The position numbers and the translations under genes were made by a program. Positions 1 through 5,487 of a stretch of 9,622 nt of DNA are shown here, piece after piece. The first letter of the stretch is position 1; each line of letters opens with the position of its first letter. The stretch is from an uncultured Eubacterium sp. (GTDB lineage: Bacteria; Bacillota; Clostridia; Oscillospirales; Acutalibacteraceae), in assembly GCA_910577215.1 (NCBI GenBank), contig CAJTMQ010000037.1:1-9622 (forward strand), read 5' to 3'. Under the pieces are notes generated by a model that worked only from the letters and a program-made list of their open reading frames with translations, searched no databases and was not told the origin of the DNA.

Positions 1-33
1 ATTATATTAATATTTTTAAGAATTATATATTAA

Positions 34-693
34 CTATTCAGTTTTTACAAGAGTAAACGCGCCGTTTCTTAGTATTTGTACTAAATCATCATTATTTTTG
101 ATAGGTTTTTCAGTAATAATGCCACCTCTTGCAAGGTTTTCTTCCTTGTGAAAATCTGAGCCGGAAACCATCAGTTTTCCGCTTTGCTTTGCCCATTCAA
201 AGGACTTATCATTTTCTTTTTTAGGACATTTTCCGTTATAAACCTCTATACCGTGAAGATATTTCAAACCGTGACGAACAATATACCAGCGATACGGATG
301 CGCCTGATAAAGCAAAAAGCCATTTTCATCACAGAATTCCCTCATTTTATTTACGCCCTTCATCATCAGATTTCCTGCGTTATAAAGAAATTCCTCCGTA
401 ACACCGTAAATGAGATAATCATTGCCCGTTGCATAATGACGAAGCTCCATTCCAAGCAGCACGGTAAAATCATCACCCGCTGCCGCCTTCATTCTTCTGT
501 AGCCCTCCAGATAAAAATCAATCTGCTTCTGAGGATTCCAGTTAGGTACAAAAGTCATAGGACTGTAATGATCTGTTACAACCAGTCCATTATACCCTTT
601 TTCCTTATAAAGCTCAATTATTCTTTCCGGTTCAACTCTGCCGCAGCGTGATGTACAGCCTGTGTGGCAGTGCATTTCATAAATATAACTCAT
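34..693 (-). CDS. PHP-domain metal-dependent phosphoesterase
   Basis: The 219-residue protein is a complete stand-alone PHP domain. The expected metal-ligand motifs appear in order: HxH at His8/His10, TDH at Asp41/His42, Glu83 in GMEL, His132 in QAHPYR, Glu150 in GIEVYNG, and SDFH at Asp180/His182. PHP proteins of this size hydrolyse phosphate esters with a two- or three-metal centre, and the family includes histidinol-phosphatase-like and oligonucleotide- or nucleotide-acting members. The substrate here cannot be read from sequence. The start codon shares its A with the stop of the upstream GH51 gene (TGATG), so translation is probably coupled. The protein has no signal peptide and should be cytoplasmic. 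It ends with a TAG stop, and no convincing terminator follows in the last 33 bases of the window. The family call is firm and the function is open. Confidence 0.9.
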   Translation of the reverse strand: MSYIYEMHCHTGCTSRCGRVEPERIIELYKEKGYNGLVVTDHYSPMTFVPNWNPQKQIDFYLEGYRRMKAAAGDDFTVLLGMELRHYATGNDYLIYGVTEEFLYNAGNLMMKGVNKMREFCDENGFLLYQAHPYRWYIVRHGLKYLHGIEVYNGKCPKKENDKSFEWAKQSGKLMVSGSDFHKEENLARGGIITEKPIKNNDDLVQILRNGAFTLVKTE

Positions 694-2186
694 CAGTTTT
701 TCTTAAGTCTAATAACATTCCAGCTAAAGGGCTTCATTGAAATTGTAAGGTCTGAGCCCTCCATAGACGGAAGAGGATTATTGTGCGGTTTTACATTAAC
801 GGCTTCAAAGGTGTTCTCATCCTTTTTATCATAGCCGTCCATAGAAATGAATTCAATCGGCTTATAACCGTCAAAATCCATAAGGTTAACATCAAGCACT
901 GCATCCTCATCAAGACTTTTATTAACACAGAAAATTGCCATTTCTTCAGCTTCTTCATTAAAGGTTGCAATTGCTTCAAGATAAGGAACATCCGTAAATT
1001 CCCTGCAGTCATATTTAGGGCAGTCTATAAGCGGTAAAAGTGCCGAACCCCTGCCGTAATTTGAAAGATGCATAAACGGAAAAAAGATAGTCTGCTCAAA
1101 AATACCGCCGCCTGTTTTTGTAAAAATAGGAGCAATAACATTAACAAGCTGAGCAAGGCAGGCAACCTTGATTCTGTCACAATGACGAAGAAGCGTAATC
1201 ATCATTGAGCCAACCATAAGTGCATCTTCAAAATTATAAATATCCTCAAGAAGATCCGGTGCTATACTCCATTTTTCAAAAGGAGCATTATTTGAATGAT
1301 ACCATACATTCCATTCATCAAAGGAGAGGTTAATTGTTTTCTTTGAACGCTTTTTTGCCTTAACATAATCGCAGGCACAGATAACGGAATAAATAAATTC
1401 ATCAAGCTCAAGCGTTTTTGCAAGAAAGCTCTGAACATCGTCAGGCTTATTGTCATAATACTGATGAAGCGATACGTAATCAACACTGTCATAAGCAATA
1501 TCAAGACTCTCAACCTCCCACTGACCGAAGGTTGCTGAATTTCTGCTTGATGAGCCGCACAAAACAGTTTCAATGCTTGGATCAGTCCACTTCATAACCT
1601 TGGATGCTTCAAGTGCAGTTCTGCCGTATTCAACAGCCGTTTTTGCACCCATCTGCCATCTTCCGTCCATCTCATTGCCAAGGCACCACAGCTTTATATT
1701 CCACGGGTCATCATAACCGTGAGCTTTTCTTAAATCTGCCCATGCTGAACCGCTTTTGTGATTGCAGTATTCAACAAGATTTCTTGCTTCATCTGCACCT
1801 CTTGTGCCAAGGTTAACAGCCATCATACATTCAGTATCTGCCTTTTTGCACCATTTCATAAATTCATTTGTACCGAAATAGTTAGGCTCTGTGGTACCCC
1901 ATGCCAAATCAAGCCTTTTGGGCCTTTTTTCAACCGGACCTACACCATCCTCCCAATTATAGCCTGAAACAAAGTTTCCGCCCGGATAGCGAACAACAGG
2001 CACATTCAGCTTTTTAACCAAATCTATAACATCTGTTCTGAAGCCGTCTTCATCTGCAGTTGGATGATCCGGCTCATAGATACCGCCGTAAACAGCCCTT
2101 CCCAGATGCTCAATAAACGAGCCGTAAATTCGTTTATCAATATCGCCTATTCTGAATTCCTTTGCAAGAGTCATTTTAGCTTTCAT
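693..2186 (-). CDS. abfA: GH51 alpha-L-arabinofuranosidase, intracellular
   Basis: This enzyme removes terminal alpha-L-arabinofuranosyl residues from arabino-oligosaccharides and arabinoxylan fragments. The whole chain follows the GH51 pattern, with a (beta/alpha)8 barrel followed by a C-terminal beta-sandwich. Counted from the upstream GTG at 2195, the acid/base is Glu175 in GNEMDG and the nucleophile is Glu294 in FDEWNVWY. Other conserved subsite residues are Glu29, Asn74, Asn174 and Tyr246. The length (about 497 residues) is normal for the family and there is no signal peptide, so it acts in the cytoplasm on imported oligosaccharides. I place the start at the ATG at 2184-2186, which has GGTGAT upstream as ribosome binding site; a GTG three codons earlier would add MIH. 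Its last base overlaps the PHP start. The nearest upstream genes on this strand are XRE regulators. Confidence 0.95.
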   Translation of the reverse strand: MKAKMTLAKEFRIGDIDKRIYGSFIEHLGRAVYGGIYEPDHPTADEDGFRTDVIDLVKKLNVPVVRYPGGNFVSGYNWEDGVGPVEKRPKRLDLAWGTTEPNYFGTNEFMKWCKKADTECMMAVNLGTRGADEARNLVEYCNHKSGSAWADLRKAHGYDDPWNIKLWCLGNEMDGRWQMGAKTAVEYGRTALEASKVMKWTDPSIETVLCGSSSRNSATFGQWEVESLDIAYDSVDYVSLHQYYDNKPDDVQSFLAKTLELDEFIYSVICACDYVKAKKRSKKTINLSFDEWNVWYHSNNAPFEKWSIAPDLLEDIYNFEDALMVGSMMITLLRHCDRIKVACLAQLVNVIAPIFTKTGGGIFEQTIFFPFMHLSNYGRGSALLPLIDCPKYDCREFTDVPYLEAIATFNEEAEEMAIFCVNKSLDEDAVLDVNLMDFDGYKPIEFISMDGYDKKDENTFEAVNVKPHNNPLPSMEGSDLTISMKPFSWNVIRLKKN

Positions 2187-2210
2187 ATGTATCACCGCAT
2201 TTTCTTATAA

Positions 2211-2239
2211 ATTATTTACTACATATTATCACATATCAA
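2211..2239 (-). promoter_or_regulatory. Candidate promoter of the GH51-PHP operon
   Basis: On the minus strand, TTGATA (2234-2239) is separated by 17 bases from AATAAT (2211-2216), about 25 bases ahead of the GH51 start. The region is very AT-rich, so chance matches are easy. No clear catabolite-repression or sugar-regulator operator was recognised here. Confidence 0.35.
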
Positions 2240-2270
2240 TTAGAAAATAAAGTAAAAATTACGATTAAAA

Positions 2271-2500
2271 TTATCTTTTTGAAAATGGCTTTAATTCATC
2301 ACTGAAACCCAACAAATAATCTGCCGAAACATTAAAACAGCTGCAATATATTTCTATTTCTTCGGGTGTAATCTGAGCCTGTCCGGTTTCTAATCTTGAA
2401 ATCTTCTTCTGGCTCATATTAAATATTTTCCCAACTGTGTTTGATTCGTTTTAGGAACCATATCTTCTCTTAGTTCTTTACATCTTTCATACCAATTCAT
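2271..2500 (-). pseudogene. XRE-family regulator, frameshifted (or needing -1 frameshifting)
   Basis: Starting at ATG 2498-2500, the reading frame gives an N-terminus beginning MNWYERCKELRED and ends after 28 codons at a TGA. In the -1 frame the protein continues without a stop through the recognition-helix segment (NMSQKKISRLETG) to a TAA at 2271-2273. The continuous product would have 76 residues, like its two neighbours. The switch falls at GGGAAAA (plus-strand 2426-2432). Either one A was lost from a five-A run, or ribosomes slip back one base on this canonical heptamer. The restored protein ends in DYLLGF....KPF, the same C-terminal pattern as the two adjacent XRE proteins. Its start lies 16 bases after the stop of the upstream XRE gene, so the two share a transcript. 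The start has only a weak GGG ribosome binding site. An assembly or read error in the homopolymer remains possible. Confidence 0.7.
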
Positions 2501-2516
2501 TATTTTACCCATTAAT

Positions 2517-2744
2517 TTATTTTTCTTCAAAAAGAGGCTTTGGAAAATCTATAAAGCCAAGAATATATTCGGGTGAACAATTATAAAACAAACAAAGTTT
2601 CTCTAATTGATCAAGATGAAGTTCTCTTACTCCCGTTTCAATTCTGGAATACTGCTGCTGTTTTATTCCTAAAACCTCAGCTATATCCGTTTGCTTTAAC
2701 TCTTTATCTTCTCTTAAATTTCTTATTCTTTCATAATACTTCAT
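2517..2744 (-). CDS. XRE/Cro-family single-domain transcriptional regulator
   Basis: This 75-residue protein is almost entirely one lambda-repressor-like helix-turn-helix domain. The HTH spans roughly residues 17-37, with the recognition segment around IKQQQYSRIETG. The tail is YILGF followed by KPLFEEK. It has no dimerisation or sensor domain, so it should bind DNA as a small dimer. It is the middle of three tandem paralogues, 98 bases downstream of the third and 16 bases upstream of the frameshifted one. The ribosome binding site is GGGG six bases ahead of the ATG. I saw no convincing promoter or palindromic operator of its own in the 98-base gap, so it may be transcribed from the promoter ahead of the upstream regulator. 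Its target genes are unknown. Confidence 0.88.
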   Translation of the reverse strand: MKYYERIRNLREDKELKQTDIAEVLGIKQQQYSRIETGVRELHLDQLEKLCLFYNCSPEYILGFIDFPKPLFEEK

Positions 2745-2842
2745 TTTCCGCCCCGTTAATAATATTTATATCCGTCAAAAATGAGCACAGTCTGTTCCTT
2801 CTACTACAACTAATCGAAAACAATTAAGTTATTGAAATATAA

Positions 2843-3067
2843 TCAGCGTTTAAATAATGGTTTTCGTTCGTTTGTTAATCCTGCTATATAATCTAATGAT
2901 ACATTATAAACTTTTGCCAGTTCAATTGCGTATGTCAGCTTCATATCATATCTATCATTTTCGTATCTGTTAACTGTTGCACGGCTGACATTTAATAATT
3001 GTGCTACTTCATCCTGTGTTAGGTCTAAATCCTCTCTAAGATTTTTTGCTCTTTGGTTAAAAATCAT
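2843..3067 (-). CDS. XRE/Cro-family repressor, likely master of the divergent switch
   Basis: This 74-residue single-domain HTH protein has helices 2-3 at about residues 17-36 (TQDEVAQLL, then VSRATVNRYE) and a tail reading DYIAGL....KPLFKR, matching its two downstream neighbours. I chose the ATG at 3065-3067 because GGGAG sits nine bases ahead of it. The open frame runs 15 codons further upstream but that part covers the promoter and operator. The gene is divergent from the 88-residue plus-strand gene. The intergenic region carries three copies of one palindrome, one on this gene's own -10 element, which is the layout expected for an autorepressor that also controls the divergent gene. That it binds these sites is inference from position. 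Confidence 0.9.
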   Translation of the reverse strand: MIFNQRAKNLREDLDLTQDEVAQLLNVSRATVNRYENDRYDMKLTYAIELAKVYNVSLDYIAGLTNERKPLFKR

Positions 3068-3100
3068 AATAAAATACTCCCTTTTTTGTTCAATACGCAA

Positions 3101-3109
3101 ATTGTAGCA
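3101..3109 (-). promoter_or_regulatory. Extended -10 promoter of the third XRE gene
   Basis: On the minus strand the sequence TGC-TACAAT gives a -10 hexamer at 3101-3106 with the TGN extension at 3107-3109. There is no good -35, which is usual for extended -10 promoters. The predicted start leaves a leader of about 25 bases before the GGGAG ribosome binding site. Operator copy 1 overlaps it. Confidence 0.5.
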
Positions 3110-3119
3110 CAAATGTTAC
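3104..3119. promoter_or_regulatory. Operator copy 1 (imperfect GTAACA-N4-TGTTAC)
   Basis: GTAGCACAAATGTTAC is the same 16-base palindrome as the next two sites, with one mismatch in the left arm. It overlaps the -10 element of the minus-strand repressor gene, so occupancy would shut that gene off (autorepression). Confidence 0.65.
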
Positions 3120-3127
3120 TTTTAATG

Positions 3128-3156
3128 TTGATTTTGTAACACAAGTGTTATATAAT
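3128..3156 (+). promoter_or_regulatory. Promoter of the 88-residue gene
   Basis: TTGATT (3128-3133), a 17-base spacer and a perfect TATAAT (3151-3156). Operator copy 2 fills the spacer and copy 3 covers the expected transcription start, so the promoter is predicted to be tightly repressed. Confidence 0.7.
3136..3151. promoter_or_regulatory. Operator copy 2
   Basis: GTAACACAAGTGTTAT contains TAACAC-AA-GTGTTA as a perfect inverted repeat. It lies between the -35 and -10 of the plus-strand promoter and its centre is 32 bases from that of copy 1. Confidence 0.7.
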
Positions 3157-3160
3157 TATG

Positions 3161-3176
3161 GTAACATAAATGTTAC
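3161..3176. promoter_or_regulatory. Operator copy 3 (perfect GTAACA/TGTTAC arms)
   Basis: GTAACATAAATGTTAC has perfect six-base arms around a four-base centre. It lies four bases after the plus-strand -10 and covers the expected +1. Its centre is 25 bases from that of copy 2. Confidence 0.7.
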
Positions 3177-3221
3177 GCATTTTTGTCTATACAATATATC
3201 ATAATCAAAAAGGTGAATAAA

Positions 3222-3488
3222 ATGGCAAAATATAAAGTTATAACCAAGGATGAATACAAAGAATATCATAAACTGAGAAAATATTATGTTGGTGTTATTG
3301 ATAAATTCAGTATCCTAAAGCTTCATATAAGCAGACTGCTTGTTGCAACAAATGCAGTTGATTATTCTGAGGTTACTTTGGATGATATAATGCAAATAAT
3401 TATGGACATTACTGATGATATGAATGAATGTTCAAAGGAATATGAAAAATTCATTGATAGCTATGTTACAAATTTAATAAGAAAATAA
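3222..3488 (+). CDS. Orphan 88-residue protein divergent from an XRE repressor
   Basis: I do not recognise this family. I chose the ATG at 3222-3224 because AAGGTGAA lies directly upstream at the right spacing; an in-frame TTG at 3183 would extend it by 13 residues but lacks a ribosome binding site and adjoins the operators. The protein is charged, with many Lys, Glu, Asp and Tyr, and looks largely helical: a basic N-terminal third (residues 1-28), a middle segment with Leu/Ile/Val, and an acidic C-terminal helix (about 47-80). It has no cysteine pair, no signal peptide and no membrane segment. The repressor-controlled divergent position resembles that of antirepressors, excision or transfer regulators and toxin partners in small phage-like modules, but nothing in the sequence decides between these. 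No terminator is evident after it. Confidence 0.75.
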   Translation: MAKYKVITKDEYKEYHKLRKYYVGVIDKFSILKLHISRLLVATNAVDYSEVTLDDIMQIIMDITDDMNECSKEYEKFIDSYVTNLIRK

Positions 3489-3558
3489 TATTGATTTCAT
3501 TCATTTTCCGATTGCATTTTATAAATTTAATTTTCCAAAAAAATACAGCTTTTGTTTC

Positions 3559-3587
3559 GTATACAATCCCTGTTTATGTGCAAAATA
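3559..3587 (+). promoter_or_regulatory. Candidate sigma-G (forespore) promoter of spoVT
   Basis: GTATA (3559-3563) fits the gHATR -35 pattern of sigma-F/G promoters, and after 17 bases CAAAATA (3581-3587) matches cAtWHtA at six of seven positions. Transcription would begin about 30 bases before the spoVT start. In Bacillus subtilis spoVT is known to depend on sigma-G, which makes the match more credible. Confidence 0.5.
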
Positions 3588-3624
3588 TTACAGAGAAAAT
3601 TACAAATTAAGGGAGAATTAAGCT

Positions 3625-4161
3625 ATGAAGGCAACAGGAATTGTTAGACGAATTGATGATTTGGGAAGAATTGTAATTCCAAAAGAAATCAGGCGTTCAT
3701 TTCGTATAAGAGAAGGAGACCCGCTTGAAATTTTTACTGATGCAGAGGGCGAGGTTATCTTTAAAAAATATTCACCCATAGGTGAACTTTCAAATTTTGC
3801 AAATCAGTATGCAGAAGTGCTCCACAAAAGCGGCGGACTTCCGATTGCAATTATGGATAATGACCACGTTATTGCAGCTTCCGGAATAAGCAAGCGTGAA
3901 ATTCTTGAAAGAAGAATTACAAGAAATATTGAAGAGCTTATGGAAAACAGAGCAATTCATATCTCTACAAGCGAGGTGCCCCCGATTAATGCAATTGAAG
4001 GCTTCAACCGCAAGGCAAATGTTGTATATCCGATTATTTACGGCGGTGACGTTTCAGGGGCTGTTGCGCTTATTGAGGACGAATCAAATGAGCTTCCGTC
4101 TGAAACAGATATTAAGCTTGTACAGGTTGCAGCTGCATTCCTCGGAAAGCAAATGGAATAA
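3625..4161 (+). CDS. spoVT: Stage V sporulation protein T, AbrB-type regulator
   Basis: SpoVT is a forespore DNA-binding regulator that adjusts sigma-G-dependent genes late in sporulation. The length, 178 residues, equals the usual family length. Residues 1-50 form the AbrB/SpoVT swapped-hairpin DNA-binding domain (GIVRRIDDLGRIVIPKEIRR, then IREGDPLEIF). Residues about 56-178 form the GAF-like effector domain, which diverges more from known members, as is typical; the ligand is unknown. The start has AAGGGAGAA upstream at good spacing. It is monocistronic: a candidate sigma-G promoter precedes it and a strong hairpin terminator follows the stop by 13 bases. A general AbrB paralogue is the alternative, but the conserved N-terminus and two-domain length favour SpoVT. 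Its presence indicates a spore-forming organism. Confidence 0.96.
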   Translation: MKATGIVRRIDDLGRIVIPKEIRRSFRIREGDPLEIFTDAEGEVIFKKYSPIGELSNFANQYAEVLHKSGGLPIAIMDNDHVIAASGISKREILERRITRNIEELMENRAIHISTSEVPPINAIEGFNRKANVVYPIIYGGDVSGAVALIEDESNELPSETDIKLVQVAAAFLGKQME

Positions 4162-4174
4162 TGTGGAATTAAAT

Positions 4175-4206
4175 CCCGCAGAATATCTGCGGGACTTTTC
4201 TTTTTT
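4175..4206 (+). terminator. Intrinsic terminator of spoVT
   Basis: CCCGCAGA (4175-4182), loop ATA, TCTGCGGG (4186-4193), then a T-rich run to 4206. A perfect eight-base, GC-rich stem directly after the spoVT stop. Confidence 0.93.
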
Positions 4207-4311
4207 CATTATCACAAATAGTAATTTGCTTATTTTTTGTTGATTATTCATATATTTTTCCATTAAACAGCCTGTTTATATATACAAAAAACAGAACATT
4301 GCACAAATTTA

Positions 4312-4339
4312 TTGACTTTTTATCCTTTTGATATATAAT
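4312..4339 (+). promoter_or_regulatory. Strong sigma-A promoter with no gene behind it
   Basis: TTGACT (4312-4317), 16-base spacer, TATAAT (4334-4339). It is among the best promoter matches in the window, yet the transcript meets an intrinsic terminator after about 95 bases without any start codon with a ribosome binding site. Confidence 0.75.
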
Positions 4340-4345
4340 AAACAC

Positions 4346-4440
4346 AACAAAGCAAACAACGCTTTGTTAAAGCCTTTGGCTTTCACATAAATTTTTACCC
4401 CTTTGAAAAAAGCTGCTGACAAAATCGGCAGCTTTTTCAT
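4346..4440 (+). ncRNA. Candidate small structured RNA, about 95 nt
   Basis: The transcript from the promoter at 4312-4339 folds into AACAAAGC/GCTTTGTT (4346-4353 with 4361-4368), immediately followed by AAAGCC/GGCTTT (4369-4374 with 4378-4383). A single-stranded stretch containing ACCCCTTT (4397-4404) follows, then a terminator hairpin (4407-4437). There is no ATG or GTG inside. A downstream promoter at 4547-4574 serves the next gene, so this looks like an independent RNA rather than a leader. A C-rich unpaired stretch before the terminator is common in Firmicute regulatory RNAs that pair with G-rich ribosome binding sites. I could not match it to SRP RNA (no GGAAG..AGCA loop), tmRNA, 6S RNA or a known riboswitch. 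An attenuated leader of the membrane-protein gene is the alternative. The rest of the gap, 4207-4311, shows nothing supported. Confidence 0.55.
4407..4437 (+). terminator. Intrinsic terminator of the small RNA
   Basis: AAAAAGCTGCTGA (4407-4419), loop CAAAA, TCGGCAGC plus five T (4425-4437). The stem is continuous with one G-T pair, and further T-rich sequence follows. Confidence 0.85.
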
Positions 4441-4497
4441 TGTTTTTATTGCCGAAATAACGCTGTACTGTTTTGTGCATATTTTACAAAAGTTTTA

Positions 4498-4516
4498 ATA
4501 ATGCATTGTGCATTAT
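4498..4516. repeat. Palindrome upstream of the YczE-type gene promoter
   Basis: ATAATGCA and TGCATTAT form a perfect eight-base inverted repeat around TTG. It ends 30 bases before the -35 of the next promoter, a position compatible with an activator site. No binding protein can be named. Confidence 0.5.
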
Positions 4517-4546
4517 GTTTACCACAGAGAAACTTACACAAAAAAC

Positions 4547-4574
4547 TTGAATTTAAAAATTTCAGTCATATAAT
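4547..4574 (+). promoter_or_regulatory. Promoter of the YczE-type membrane protein gene
   Basis: TTGAAT (4547-4552), 16-base spacer, TATAAT (4569-4574). It lies inside the open frame upstream of the chosen start, which supports starting translation at 4618 and not at 4501. Confidence 0.65.
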
Positions 4575-4617
4575 AGTGGCAGATAAAGAGAAATACGATT
4601 ATATACAGAGGTTCATT

Positions 4618-5427
4618 ATGGAAAAATTGAAATCAGAAGTTTGCGGATATATGAAGGATATGTTTATTCAGAAAAGTATGATTAAGCGAACTGTTATTTC
4701 ATTTGTAAGCATTATTATTATGGGATTCGGCATTTCACTGTTTTCTGTTTCAGGATTCGGTGTTGACCCGTTTACATCAATGAATATGAATATTGCCGGC
4801 ACTCTTGGAATAGGCTTCGGAACATATCAGATGATTGTTAACGCTGTTATTTTACTTTATATCATTTTAATTGCTCACAGGGGTCTTGTAGGACTGGGAA
4901 CAGTTTTCAATATGATTGGCTGCGGTTATGCCTGTGAATTTTTTCAGGGACTGATTAAGCCTGTTATTGATAACAATTACACAATGGCTGTAAGAATTCC
5001 GATTCTTTTAATCGGTATAGTTACCCTGTGCTTTGCCTGCTCACTGTTTTTCACAGCAAATGTCGGTGTCGGTCCTTACGACGCTCTCGGCTTTATGCTG
5101 AGCCGCGGAATCAAGCTTCAGCATAAATGGGTAAGGGTTATCACAGATGTAACCGTTATTCTTATTGGTTTAATTGTCAGCGGCGGTTTATCAGCTATTT
5201 TCAGCGGCAATTTTTCTGAAGTTAAAAACATCGGTATCGGCACAATCATAACTGCATTTTGTATGGGTCCGCTCATTAATGCATTCAATAAAAATATTTC
5301 ATCAAAAATTCTTGGTACCGACTATGTTAAAGTCGGCAAAGATGTTGCATTCTTTATGATTAAGGGTGCATATATCAAAAATATGAAGCCTGTAACAGTT
5401 GCTATTCCTAAAATCAAATCATTTTAA
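4618..5427 (+). CDS. YczE/YitT-type integral membrane protein
   Basis: This 269-residue protein belongs to the uncharacterised YczE-type membrane family. It shows about five to six hydrophobic segments, near residues 24-46, 68-87, 90-112, 124-147, 171-195 and 205-225. The family hallmark appears twice: GFGVDPFTSM (47-56) and VGVGPYDAL (149-157), each followed by a further hydrophobic helix. That indicates an internal duplication like that of many small transporters. The role of the family is unknown; transport or export is plausible. I chose the ATG at 4618-4620 because AGAGG precedes it at six bases and a promoter sits just upstream. The open frame back to 4501 is probably not translated. 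It is a single-gene unit ended by a hairpin terminator. Confidence 0.87.
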   Translation: MEKLKSEVCGYMKDMFIQKSMIKRTVISFVSIIIMGFGISLFSVSGFGVDPFTSMNMNIAGTLGIGFGTYQMIVNAVILLYIILIAHRGLVGLGTVFNMIGCGYACEFFQGLIKPVIDNNYTMAVRIPILLIGIVTLCFACSLFFTANVGVGPYDALGFMLSRGIKLQHKWVRVITDVTVILIGLIVSGGLSAIFSGNFSEVKNIGIGTIITAFCMGPLINAFNKNISSKILGTDYVKVGKDVAFFMIKGAYIKNMKPVTVAIPKIKSF

Positions 5428-5451
5428 AATCGAATATATTTATTAAAACAG

Positions 5452-5476
5452 AAGGACGGCTTAAAGCCGTCCTTTT
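5452..5476. terminator. Bidirectional terminator between convergent genes
   Basis: AAGGACGGC (5452-5460), loop TTAAA, GCCGTCCTT (5466-5474) with T runs on the plus-strand side and a weaker one on the minus-strand side. It serves the YczE-type gene and, in the other direction, the PurF-like gene. Confidence 0.9.
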
Positions 5477-5487
5477 AATTTCTTATA

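Noticed and set aside
1..33. TTAATAT/ATATTAA inverted repeat as terminator after the PHP gene
   Set aside because: Seven A/T pairs with a 13-base loop is too weak and is expected by chance in such AT-rich sequence.
184..1967. Several plus-strand open frames opposite the PHP and GH51 genes
   Set aside because: They are antisense to strongly conserved coding sequence, lack ribosome binding sites and have no recognisable domain.
3068..3112. Longer N-terminus for the third XRE protein
   Set aside because: The added 15 codons cover the promoter -10 and operator; the ATG at 3067 has GGGAG and matches the family start.
3183..3221. TTG start for the 88-residue gene
   Set aside because: It lacks a ribosome binding site and lies directly beside operator copy 3; the ATG at 3222 has AAGGTGAA.
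4397..4404. Pairing of the small RNA C-rich stretch with the ribosome binding site of the XRE gene at 2744
   Set aside because: Only four G-C pairs are possible, too few to claim a target.
4501..4617. Extension of the YczE-type protein by 39 codons
   Set aside because: The extension contains a near-consensus promoter and half of a palindrome and has no ribosome binding site, while the ATG at 4618 has AGAGG at proper spacing.
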